Assembly: GCF_029227915.1 (NCBI RefSeq)
Contig: NC_079888.1
Location: 21,680,001 to 21,744,000, forward strand
DNA from: Hydractinia symbiolongicarpus
Taxonomy: Eukaryota > Cnidaria > Hydrozoa > Anthoathecata > Hydractiniidae
Reading direction: 5' to 3'
DNA: 64,000 bases
How positions within the stretch are numbered: the first letter of the stretch is position 1; every line of letters starts with the position of its first letter. Made by a program: the position numbers and the translations under genes. Positions 37,301 to 49,216 of the stretch are shown here, piece by piece. The notes below the pieces were generated by a model that saw nothing but the letters and a program-made list of their open reading frames with translations, was not told where the DNA came from and ran no database searches.

Positions 37301-40300
37301 ATAGTCGAATGTATACAAGAAAAGTACCCTGTGAGTAAACTCATTTCCAAAACGATTTTTTAAATCATTTTTTTACCACTAAAGGCATGAGACTTGTAGT
37401 TTTCAAAAATATTTTCATATTTGATGGGACGCTGAATAAAAGAAGTTTAATCGCCGGCAAACGAAAATCCGCGATTTCCCGTAAATCCCGGACTCGGCCC
37501 GTATAGTCAAAAGTATACAAAGAAAGTACCCAGGGAGTAAACTCATTTCCAGAACGATTTTTTATATTATTTTTTTACCACTAAACGCATGAGATTTGTA
37601 GTTTTTAAAAATGTTTTCATTTTTCATGAGACGCTGAATAAAAGAAGTTTAATCGCCGGCAAACGAAAACCCGCGATTTCCCATAAATCCCAGGCTTGGA
37701 CCGCATAGTCAAAAGTATACAAAGAAAGTACCCAGGGAGTAAACTCATTTCCAGAACGATTTTTTATATTATTTTTTTACCACTAAACGCATGAGATTTG
37801 TAGTTTTTAAAAATGTTTTCATTTTTGATGAGACGCTGAATAAAAGAAGTTTAATCGCCGGCAAACGAAAACCCGCGATTTCCCATAAATCCCGGACTCG
37901 GCCCTTATAGTCAAAAGTATACAAAGAAAGTACCCAGGGAGTAAACTCATTTCCCAAACGATTTTTTAAATTATTATTTCACCACTAAAGCCCATGAGAC
38001 TTGTAGTTTTTAAAAATGTTTTCATTTTTGATGAGACGCTGAATAAAAGAAGTTTAATCGCCGGCAAACGAAAACCCGCAATTTCCCTTAAATCCTGGAC
38101 TCGGCCCGTATAGTCAAAAGTATACAAAGAAAGTACCCAGGGTGTAAACTCATTTCCCAAACGATTTTTTAAATTATCTTTTCACCACTAAAACGCATGA
38201 GACTTGTAGTTTTTAAAAATGTTTTCATTTTTGATGAGACGCTGAATAAAAGAAGTTTAATCGACGGCAAACGAAAACCTGCGATTTCCCGTAAATCCCG
38301 GACTCGGCCCTTATAGTGAAAAGTATACAAAGAAAGTACCCAGGGAGTAAACTCATTTCCCAGACGATTTTTTAAATTATTATTTCACCACTAAAGCCCA
38401 TGAGACTTGTAGTTTTTAAAAATGTTTTCATTTTTGATGAGACGCTGAATAAAAGAAGTTTAATCGCCGGCAAACGAAAACCCGCAATTTCCCGTAAATC
38501 CCGGACTCATCCCGTATAGTCAAAAGTATACAAGGAAAGTACCCAGTGAGTAAACTCATTTCCCGAACGAATTTTTAAATTATTTTTTCACCACTAAAAC
38601 GCATGAGACTTGTAGTTTTCAAAAATGGTTTCATTTTTGATGAGACGCTGAATAAAAGATGTTTAATCGCCGGCAAACGAAAACCTGCAATTTCCCTTAA
38701 ATCCTGGACTCGGCCCGTATAGTCAAAAGTATACAAAGAAAGTACCCAGGGTGTAAACTCATTTCCCGAACGATTTTTTAAACTATTTTTTCACCACTAA
38801 AACGCATGAGACTTGTAGTTTTCAAAAATGTTTTCATTTTTGATGAGAAGTTGAATAAAAGAAGTTTAATCGCCGGCAAACGAAAAACCTGCGATTTCCC
38901 GTAAATCCCGGACTCGGCCCTTATAGTCAAAAGTATACAAAGAAAGTATCCAGGGAGTAAACTCATTTCCCAAACGATTTTTTAAATTATTTTTTCACAA
39001 CTAAAACGCATAAGACTTGTAGTTTTCAAAATTGTTTTCATTTTTGATGAGACGCTGAATAAAAGAAGTTTAATCGCCGGCAAACGAAAACCCGCGATTT
39101 CCCGTAAATCCCTAGCTTGGCCCGTATAGTCAAAAGTATACAAAGAAAGTACCCAGGGAGTAAACTCATTTCCAGAACGATTTTTAAAATTATTTTTTCA
39201 CCACTAAAACGTATGAGACTTGTAGTTTTCAGAAATGTTTTCGTTTTTGATGAGACGCTTAATGAATGTGGTTTAATCGCCGGCAAACGAAAACCCGAGA
39301 TTTCCCGTAAATCCTGGGCTTGGCCCGTATAGTCGAATGATACAAAGAAAGTACCCTGTGAGTAAACTCATTTCCAAAACGATTTTTTGAATTATTTTTT
39401 TACCACTAAACGCATGAGACTTGTAGTTTTCTAAAATGTTTTCATATTTAATGGGACGTTGAAAAAAAGAAGTTTAATCGTCTGCAAACGAAAATCCGCG
39501 ATTTCCCGTAAATCCCGGACTCGGCCCGTATTGTCAAAAGTATACAAAGAAAGTACCCAGGGAGTAAACTCATTTCCCGAACGATTTTTTAAATTATTTT
39601 TTCACCACTAAAACGCATGAGACTTGTAGTTTTCAAAAATGTTTTCATTTTTGATGAGACGCTGAATAAAAGATGTTTAATCGCCGGCAAATGAAAACCT
39701 GCAATTTCCCTTAAATCCTGGACTTGGCCCGTATAGTCGAATGATACAAAGAAAGTACCCAGGGAGTAAACTCATTTCCAGAACGATTTTTTATTTTATT
39801 TTTTTACCACTAAACGCGTGAGAATTTTAGTTTTCAAAAATGTTTTCATATTTGATGGGACGCTGAATAAAAGAAGTTTAATCGCCGGCAAACGAAAACC
39901 CGCGATTTCCGGTAAATCCCGGGCTTGGCCCGCATAGTCAAAAGTATACAAAGAAAGTACCCAGGGAGTAAACTCATTTCCCGAACGATTTTTTAAATTA
40001 TTTTTTCACCACTAAAACGCATGAGACTTGTAGTTTTCAAAAATGTTTTCATTTTTGATGAGACGCTGAATAAAAGATGTTTAATCGCCGGCAAATGAAA
40101 ACCTGCAATTTCCCTTAAATCCTGGACTTGGCCCGTATAGTCGAAAGTATACAAAGAAAGTACCCGGGGTGTAAACTCATTTCCCGAACGATTTTTTAAA
40201 TTATTTTTTCACCACTAAAACGCATGAGACTTGTAGTTTTTAAAAATGTTTTCATTTTTGATGAGACGCTGAATAAAAAAAGTTTAATCGCCGGCAAACG

Positions 40301-42758
40301 AAAACCTGCGATTTCCCGTAAATCCCGGACTCGGCCCTTATAGTCAATAGTATACAAAGAAAGTAAACTCATTTCCCAAACGATTTTTTAAATTATTTTT
40401 TCACCACTAAAACGCATGAGACTTGTAGTTTTTAAAAATGTTTTCATTTTTGATGAGACGCTGATTAAAAGAAGTTTAATCGCCGGCAAACGAAAACCCG
40501 CGATTTCCCGTAAATCCCGGACTCGGCCCGTATAGTCAAAAGTATACAAGGAAAGTACCCAGTGAGTAAACTCATTTCCCGAATGAATTTTTAAATTATT
40601 TTTTCACCACTAAAACGCATGAGACTTGTAGTTTTCAGAAATGTTTTCTTTTTTGATGAGACGCTTAATGAAAGTGGTTTAATCTCCGGCAAACGAAAAT
40701 CCGCGATTTTCCGTAAATCCCGGACTCGGCACGTATAGTCAAAAGTATACAAAGAAAGTACCCAGGGAGTAAACTCATTTCCAGAACGATTTTTTATATT
40801 ATTTTTTTCCCACTAAACGCATGAGGCTTGTAGTTTTCAAAAATGTTTTTAAATTTGATGGGACGCTGAATAAAAGAAGTTTAATCCCCGGCAAACGAAA
40901 ACCCGCGATTTCCGGTAAATCCCGGACTCGGCCCGTATAGTCAAAAGTATACAAGGAAAGTACCCAGTGAGTAAACTCATTTCCCGAACGAATTTTTAAA
41001 TTATTTTTTCACCACTAAAACGCATGAGACTTGTAGTTTTCAGAAATGTTTTCATTTTTGATGAGACGCTTAATGAAAGTGGTTTAATCGCCGGGAAACG
41101 AAAACCCGAGATTTCCCGTAAATCACGGGCTTGGCCCGTATAGTCGAATGTATACAAGAAAAGTACCCTGTGAGTAAACTCATTTCCAAAACGATTTTTT
41201 AAATTATTTTTTTACCACTAAAGGCATGAGACTTGTAGTTTTCAAAAATATTTTCATATTTGATGGGACGCTGAATAAAAGAAGTTTAATCGCCGGCAAA
41301 CGAAAATCCGCGATTTCCCGTAAATCCCGGACTCGGCCCGTATAGTCAAAAGTATACAAAGAAAGTACCCAGGGAGTAAACTCATTTCCAGAACGATTTT
41401 TTATATTATTTTTTTACCACTAAACGCATGAGATTTGTAGTTTTTAAAAATGTTTTCATTTTTGATGAGACGCTGAATAAAAGAAGTTTAATCGCCGGCA
41501 AACGAAAACCCGCAATTTCCCGTAAATCCCGGACTCATCCCGTATAGTCAAAAGTATACAAGGAAAGTACCCAGTGAGTAAACTCATTTCCCGAACGAAT
41601 TTTTAAATTATTTTTTCACCACTAAAACGCATGAGACTTGTAGTTTTCAAAAATGGTTTCATTTTTGATGAGACGCTGAATAAAAGATGTTTAATCGCCG
41701 GCAAACGAAAACCTGCAATTTCCCTTAAATCCTGGACTCGGCCCGTATAGTCAAAAGTATACAAAGAAAGTACCCAGGGTGTAAACTCATTTCCCGAACG
41801 ATTTTTTAAATTATTTTTTCACCACTAAAACGCATGAGACTTGTAGTTTTCAAAAATGTTTTCATTTTTGATGAGAAGTTGAATAAAAGAAGTTTAATCG
41901 CCGGCAAACGAAAACCTGCGATTTCCCGTAAATCCCGGACTCGGCCCTTATAGTCAAAAGTATACAAAGAAAGTATCCAGGGAGTAAACTCATTTCCCAA
42001 ACGATTTTTTAAATTATTTTTTCACAACTAAAACGCATAAGACTTGTAGTTTTCAAAATTGTTTTCATTTTTGATGAGACGCTGAATAAAAGAAGTTTAA
42101 TCGCCGGCAAACGAAAACCCGCGATTTCCCGTAAATCCCTAGCTTGGCCCGTATAGTCAAAAGTATACAAAGAAAGTACCCAGGGAGTAAACTCATTTCC
42201 AGAACGATTTTTAAAATTATTTTTTCACCACTAAAACGTATGAGACTTGTAGTTTTCAGAAATGTTTTCGTTTTTGATGAGACGCTTAATGAATGTGGTT
42301 TAATCGCCGGCAAACGAAAACCCGAGATTTCCGGTAAATCCTGGGCTTGGCCCGTATAGTCGAATGATACAAAGAAAGTACCCTGTGAGTAAACTCATTT
42401 CCAAAACGATTTTTTGAATTATTTTTTTACCACTAAACGCATGAGACTTGTAGTTTTCTAAAATGTTTTCATATTTAATGGGACGTTGAATAAAAGAAGT
42501 TTAATCGTCTGCAAACGAAAATCCGCGATTTCCCGTAAATCCCCGACTCGGCCCGTATTGTCAAAAGTATACAAAGAAAGTACCCAGGGAGTAAACTCAT
42601 TTCCAGAACGATTTTTTATTTTATTTTTTTACCACTAAACGCGTGAGACTTGTAGTTTTCAAAAATGTTTTCATATTTGATAGGACGCTGAATAAAAGAA
42701 GTTTAATCGCCGGCAAACGAAAACCCGCGATTTCCGGTAAATCCCGGGCTTGGCCCGC
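28301..42758 (+). repeat. Satellite A with multi-kb higher-order repeats
   Basis: Long blocks recur with the same order of subtypes. The monomer pair around 29422 has counterparts at 34070, 35480, 39117 and 42144, so spacings include 3,637 bp (18 monomers) and 3,027 bp (15 monomers). Markers include cgaatgatac (a one-base loss in the usual cgaatgtatac), cgtctgcaaacg, and the pair of aacctgcaatttccctt monomers at about 30400 and 30610. Copies differ by gain or loss of whole monomers, as expected from unequal exchange. Confidence 0.85.
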
Positions 42759-43956
42759 ATAGTCAAAAGTATACAAAGAAAGTACCCAGGGAGTAAACTC
42801 ATTTCCCGAACGATTTTTTAAATTATTTTTTCACCACTAAAACGCATGAGACTTGTAGTTTTCCAAAAATGTTTTCATTTTTGATGAGACGCTGAATAAA
42901 AGATGTTTAATCGCCGGCAAATGAAAACCTGCAATTTCCCTTAAATCCTGGACTTGGCCCGTATAGTCGAAAGTATACAAAGAAAGTACCCGGGGTGTAA
43001 ACTCATTTCCCGAACGATTTTTTAAATTATTTTTTCACCACTAAAACGCATGAGACTTGTAGTTTTTAAAAATGTTTTCATTTTTGATGAGACGCTGAAT
43101 AAAAGAAGTTTAATCGCCGGCAAACGAAAACCTGCGATTTCCCGTAAATCCCGGACTCGGCCCTTATAGTCAATAGTATACAAAGAAAGTAAACTCATTT
43201 CCCAAACGATTTTTTAAATTATTTTTTCACCACTAAAACGCATGAGACTTGTAGTTTTTAAAAATGTTTTCATTTTTGATGAGACGCTGATTAAAAGAAG
43301 TTTAATCGCCGGCAAACGAAAACCCGCGATTTCCCGTAAATCCCGGACTCGGCCCGTATAGTCAAAAGTATACAAAGAAAGTACCCAGGGAGTAAACTCA
43401 TTTCCCGAACGATTTTTTAAATTATTTTTTCACCACTAAAACGCATGAGACTTGTAGTTTTCCAAAAATGTTTTCATTTTTGATGAGACGCTGAATAAAA
43501 GATGTTTAATCGCCGGCAAATGAAAACCTGCAATTTCCCTTAAATCCTGGACTTGGCCCGTATAGTCGAAAGTATACAAAGAAAGTACCCGGGGTGTAAA
43601 CTCATTTCCCGAACGATTTTTTAAATTATTTTTTCACCACTAAAACGCATGAGACTTGTAGTTTTTAAAAATGTTTTCATTTTTGATGAGACGCTGAATA
43701 AAAGAAGTTTAATCGCCGGCAAACGAAAACCTGCGATTTCCCGTAAATCCCGGACTCGGCCCTTATAGTCAATAGTATACAAAGAAAGTAAACTCATTTC
43801 CCAAACGATTTTTTAAATTATTTTTTCACCACTAAAACGCATGAGACTTGTAGTTTTTAAAAATGTTTTCATTTTTGATGAGACGCTGATTAAAAGAAGT
43901 TTAATCGCCGGCAAACGAAAACCCGCGATTTCCCGTAAATCCCGGACTCGGCCCGT
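42759..43956 (+). repeat. Tandem duplication of a 599-bp, three-monomer unit in satellite A
   Basis: Two copies, 42759-43357 and 43358-43956. Both carry the rare extra C in ttttccaaaaatg (42861 and 43460), cccggggtgtaaac, and the short monomer lacking 11 bp (at 43189 and 43788). The copies look almost identical by eye, so the event is recent. Other occurrences of the same three monomers nearby are single. Confidence 0.88.
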
Positions 43957-45256
43957 ATAGTCAAAAGTATACAAGGAAAGTACCCAGTGAGTAAACTCAT
44001 TTCCCGAACGAATTTTTAAATTATTTTTTCACCACTAAAACGCATGAGACTTGTAGTTTTCAGAAATGTTTTCTTTTTTGATGAGACGCTTAATGAAAGT
44101 GGTTTAATCTCCGGCAAACGAAAATCCGCGATTTTCCGTAAATCCCGGACTCGGCACGTATAGTCAAAAGTATACAAAGAAAGTACCCAGGGAGTAAACT
44201 CATTTCCAGAACGATTTTTTATATTATTTTTTTCCCACTAAACGCATGAGGCTTGTAGTTTTCAAAAATGTTTTTAAATTTGATGGGACGCTGAATAAAA
44301 GAAGTTTAATCGCCGGCAAACGAAAACCCGCGATTTCCGGTAAATCCCGGACTCGGCCCGTATAGTCAAAAGTATACAAGGAAAGTACCCAGTGAGTAAA
44401 CTCATTTCCCGAACGAATTTTTAAATTATTTTTTCACCACTAAAACGCATGAGACTTGTAGTTTTCAGAAATGTTTTCATTTTTGATGAGACGCTTAATG
44501 AAAGTGGTTTAATCGCCGGGAAACGAAAACCCGAGATTTCCCGTAAATCACGGGCTTGGCCCGTATAGTCGAATGTATACAAGAAAAGTACCCTGTGAGT
44601 AAACTCATTTCCAAAACGATTTTTTAAATTATTTTTTTACCACTAAAGGCATGAGACTTGTAGTTTTCAAAAATATTTTCATATTTGATGGGACGCTGAA
44701 TAAAAGAAGTTTAATCGCCGGCAAACGAAAATCCGCGATTTCCCGTAAATCCCGGACTCGGCCCGTATAGTCAAAAGTATACAAAGAAAGTACCCAGGGA
44801 GTAAACACATTTCCAGAACGATTTTTTATATTATTTTTTTACCACTAAACGCATGAGATTTGTAGTTTTTAAAAATGTTTTCATTTTTGATGAGACGCTG
44901 AATAAAAGAAGTTTAATCGCCGGCAAACGAAAACCCGCGATTTCCCATAAATCCCAGGCTTGGACCGCATAGTCAAAAGTATACAAAGAAAGTACCCAGG
45001 GAGTAAACTCATTTCCAGAACGATTTTTTATATTATTTTTTTACCACTAAACGCATGAGATTTGTAGTTTTTAAAAATGTTTTCATTTTTGATGAGACGC
45101 TGAATAAAAGAAGTTTAATCGCCGGCAAACGAAAACCCGCGATTTCCCATAAATCCCGGACTCGGCCCTTATAGTCAAAAGTATACAAAGAAAGTACCCA
45201 GGGAGTAAACTCATTTCCCAAACGATTTTTTAAATTATTATTTCACCACTAAAGCC

Positions 45257-47284
45257 CATGAGACTTGTAGTTTTTAAAAATGTTTTCATTTTTGATGAGA
45301 CGCTGAATAAAAGAAGTTTAATCGCCGGCAAACGAAAACCCGCAATTTCCCGTAAATCCCGGACTCGGCCCGTATAGTCAAAAGTATACAAGGAAAGTAC
45401 CCAGTGAGTAAACTCATTTCCCGAACGAATTTTTAAATTATTTTTTCACCACTAAAACGCATGAGACTTGTAGTTTTCAAAAATGGTTTTATTTTTGATG
45501 AGACGCTGAATAAAAGATGTTTAATCGCCGGCAAACGAAAACCTGCAATTTCCCTTAAATCCTGGACTCGGCCCGTATAGTCAAAAGTATACAAAGAAAG
45601 TACCCAGGGTGTAAACTCATTTCCCGAACGATTTTCTAAATTATTTTTTCACCACTAAAACGCATGAGACTTGTAGTTTTCAAAAATGTTTTCATTTTTG
45701 ATGAGAAGCTGAATAAAAGAAGTTTAATCGCCGGCAAACGAAAACCTGCGATTTCCCGTAAATCCCGGACTCGGCCCTTATAGTCAAAAGTATACAAAGA
45801 AAGTACCCAGGGAGTAAACTCATTTCCCAAACGATTTTTTAAATTATTTTTTCACCACTAAAACGCATAAGACTTGTAGTTTTCAAAATTGTTTTCATTT
45901 TTGATGAGGCGCTGAATAAAAGAAGTTTAATCGCCGGCAAACGAAAACCCGCGATTTCCCGTAAATCCCTAGCTTGGCCCGTATAGTCAAAAGTATACAA
46001 AGAAAGTACCCAGGGAGTAAACTCATTTCCAGAACGATTTTTAAAATTATTTTTTCACCACTAAAACGTATGAGACTTGTAGTTTTCAGAAATGTTTTCG
46101 TTTTTGATGAGACGCTTAATGAATGTGGTTTAATCGCCGGCAAACGAAAATCCGAGATTTCCCGTAAATCACGGGCTTGGCCCGTATAGTCGAATGTATA
46201 CAAAGAAAGTACCCTGTGAGTAAACTCATTTCCAAAACGATTTTTTAAATTATTTTTTTACCACTAAAGGCATGAGACTTGTAGTTTTTAAAAATGTTTT
46301 CATTTTTGATGAGACGCTGAATAAAAGAAGTTTAATCGCCGGCAAACGAAAACCCGCAATTTCCCGTAAATCCCGGACTCGGCCCGTATAGTCAAAAGTA
46401 TACAAGGAAAGTACCCAGTGAGTAAACTCATTTCCCGAACGAATTTTTAAATTATTTTTTCACCACTAAAACGCATGAGACTTGTAGTTTTCAAAAATGG
46501 TTTTATTTTTGATGAGACGCTGAATAAAAGATGTTTAATCGCCGGCAAACGAAAACCTGCAATTTCCCTTAAATCCTGGACTCGGCCCGTATAGTCAAAA
46601 GTATACAAAGAAAGTACCCAGGGTGTAAACTCATTTCCCGAACGATTTTCTAAATTATTTTTTCACCACTAAAACGCATGAGACTTGTAGTTTTCAAAAA
46701 TGTTTTCATTTTTGATGAGAAGCTGAATAAAAGAAGTTTAATCGCCGGCAAACGAAAACCTGCGATTTCCCGTAAATCCCGGACTCGGCCCTTATAGTCA
46801 AAAGTATACAAAGAAAGTACCCAGGGAGTAAACTCATTTCCCAAACGATTTTTTAAATTATTTTTTCACCACTAAAACGCATAAGACTTGTAGTTTTCAA
46901 AATTGTTTTCATTTTTGATGAGGCGCTGAATAAAAGAAGTTTAATCGCCGGCAAACGAAAACCCGCGATTTCCCGTAAATCCCTAGCTTGGCCCGTATAG
47001 TCAAAAGTATACAAAGAAAGTACCCAGGGAGTAAACTCATTTCCAGAACGATTTTTAAAATTATTTTTTCACCACTAAAACGTATGAGACTTGTAGTTTT
47101 CAGAAATGTTTTCGTTTTTGATGAGACGCTTAATGAATGTGGTTTAATCGCCGGCAAACGAAAATCCGAGATTTCCCGTAAATCACGGGCTTGGCCCGTA
47201 TAGTCGAATGTATACAAAGAAAGTACCCTGTGAGTAAACTCATTTCCAAAACGATTTTTTAAATTATTTTTTTACCACTAAAGG
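45257..47284 (+). repeat. Tandem duplication of a 1,014-bp, five-monomer unit in satellite A
   Basis: Two adjacent copies, 45257-46270 and 46271-47284. Private variants shared by both and not seen in the other blocks I read include aaatggttttattt (45480 and 46494), cgattttctaaatt (45631 and 46645) and gatgaggcgctg (45903 and 46917). I see hardly any differences between the copies, which makes this one of the youngest events in the window. Confidence 0.9.
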
Positions 47285-49215
47285 CATGAGACTTGTAGTT
47301 TTCAAAAATATTTTCATATTTGATGGGACGCTGAATAAAAGAAGTTTAATCGCCGGCAAACGAAAATCCGCGATTTCCCGTAAATCCCGGACTCGGCCCG
47401 TATAGTCAAAACTATACAAAGAAAGTACCCAGGGAGTAAACTCATTTCCAGAACGATATTTTATATTATTTTTTTACCACTAAACGCATGAGATTTGTAG
47501 TTTTTAAAAATGTTTTCATTTTTAATGAGACGCTGAAGAAAAGAAGCTTAATCGCCGGCAAACGAAAACCCGCGATTTCCCATAAATCCCAGGCTTGGAC
47601 CGCATAGTCAAAAGTATACAAAGAAAGTACCCAGGGTGTAAACTCATTTCCCGAACGATTTTTTAAATTATTTTTTCACCACTAAAACGCATGAGACTTG
47701 TAGTTTTTAAAAATGTTTTCATTTTTGATGAGACGCTGAATAAAAGCAGTTTAATCGACGGCAAACGAAAACCTGCGATTTCCCGTAAATCCCGGACTCG
47801 GCCCTTATAGTCAAAAGTATACAAAGAAAGTACCCAGGGAGTAAACTCATTTCCCAAACGATTTTTTAAATTATTATTTCACCACTAAAGCCCATGAGAC
47901 TTGTAGTTTTTAAAAATGTTTTCATTTTTGATGAGACGCCGAATAAAAGAAGTTTAATCGCCGGCAAACGAAAACCCGCAATTTCCCGTAAATCCCGGAC
48001 TCGGCCCGTATAGTCAAAAGTATACAAGGAAAGTACCCAGTGAGTGAACTCATTTCCCGAACGAATTTTTAAATTATTTTTTCACCACTAAAACGCATGA
48101 GACTTGTAGTTTTCAAAAATGGTTTCATTTTTGATGAGACGCTGAATAAAAGATGTTTAATCGCCGGCAACGAAAACCTGCAATTTCCCTTAAATCCTGG
48201 ACTCGGCCCGTATAGTCAAAAGTATACAAAGAAAGTACCCAGGGTGTAAACTCATTTCCCGAACGATTTTTAAATTATCTTTTCACCACTAAAACGCATG
48301 AGACTTGTAGTTTTCAAAAATGTTTTCATTTCTGATGAGAAGCTGAATAAAAGAAGTTTAATCGCCGGCAAACGAAAACCTGCGATTTCCCGTATATCCC
48401 GGACTCGGCCCTTATAGTCAAAAGTATACAAAGAAAGTACCCAGGGAGTAAACTCATTTCCCAAACGATTTTTTAAATTATTATTTCACCACTAAGGCCC
48501 ATGAGACTTGTAGTTTTTAAAAATGTTTTCATTTTTGATGAGACGCTGATTAAAAGAAGTTTAATCGCCGGCAAACGAAAACCCGCGATTTCCCGTAAAT
48601 CCGGGACTCGGCCCGTATAGTCAAAAGTATACAAGGAAAGTACCCAGTGAGTAAACTCATTTCCCGAACGAATTTTTAAATTATTTTTTCACCACTAAAA
48701 CGCATGAGACTTGTAGTTTTCAGAAATGTTTTCATTTTGATGAGACGCTTAATGAAAGTGGTTTAATCGCCGGCAAACGAAAACCCGAGATTTCCCGTAA
48801 ATCCCGGCCTTGGGCCGTATAGTCGAATGATACAAAGAAAGTACCCTGTGAGTAAACTCATTTCCAAAACGATTTTTTGAATTATTTTTTTACCACTAAA
48901 CGCATGAGACTTGTAGTTTTCTAAAATGTTTTCATATTTAATGGGACGTTGAATAAAGGAAGTTTAATCGTCTGCAAACGAAAATCCGCGATTTCCCGTA
49001 AATCCCGGACTCGGCCCGTATTGTCAAAAGTATACAAAGAAAGTACCCAGGGAGTAAACTCATTTCCAGAACGATTTTTAATATTATTTTTTTACCACTA
49101 AACGCATGAGACTTGTAGTTTTCAAAAATGTTTTTATATTTGATGGGACGCTGAAAAAAAGAAGTTTAATCGCCGGCAAACGAAAACCCGCGATTCCCGG
49201 TAAATCCCGGGCTTG
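47285..49215 (+). repeat. Satellite A, end of the forward block
   Basis: About 9.5 monomers of subtypes also found at 33-42 kb, with some private changes such as gcttaatcgccgg and a lost A in gccggcaacg near 48168. The last monomer stops at cccgggcttg, 49215, where the orientation switches. Confidence 0.85.
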
Positions 49216-49216
49216 T
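49215..49216. other. Satellite A orientation switch
   Basis: Left of the junction, forward A reads through aaatcccgggcttg, where ggcccg should follow. Right of it, reverse-complement A starts at taaaaaaataattt, which is normally preceded by agtgg. The two sides share at most one G. They meet at different points of the monomer, so this is not a perfect palindrome but a phase-shifted inversion join, with no spacer or mobile element at the breakpoint. Confidence 0.93.

Larger units (their letters stand above)
21264..49215 (+). repeat. Satellite A array, central block, forward
   Basis: About 138 head-to-tail monomers of about 203 bp in the same orientation as 1-3876. Subtypes recur at whole multiples of the monomer, so the block is a mosaic of nested higher-order repeats and not a uniform array. 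Monomers with a gagaagctgaat or gagaagttgaat segment, with aacctgcaatttccctt, or with an 11-bp deletion serve as markers. No gene is supported; recurring frames of 60-102 codons on both strands follow the repeat. Confidence 0.97.

Noticed and set aside
21264-49215. CENP-B box in satellite A
   Set aside because: The closest segment, around ttttcgtttgccggcg on the reverse strand, does not have the conserved A and CGGG positions at the right spacing.
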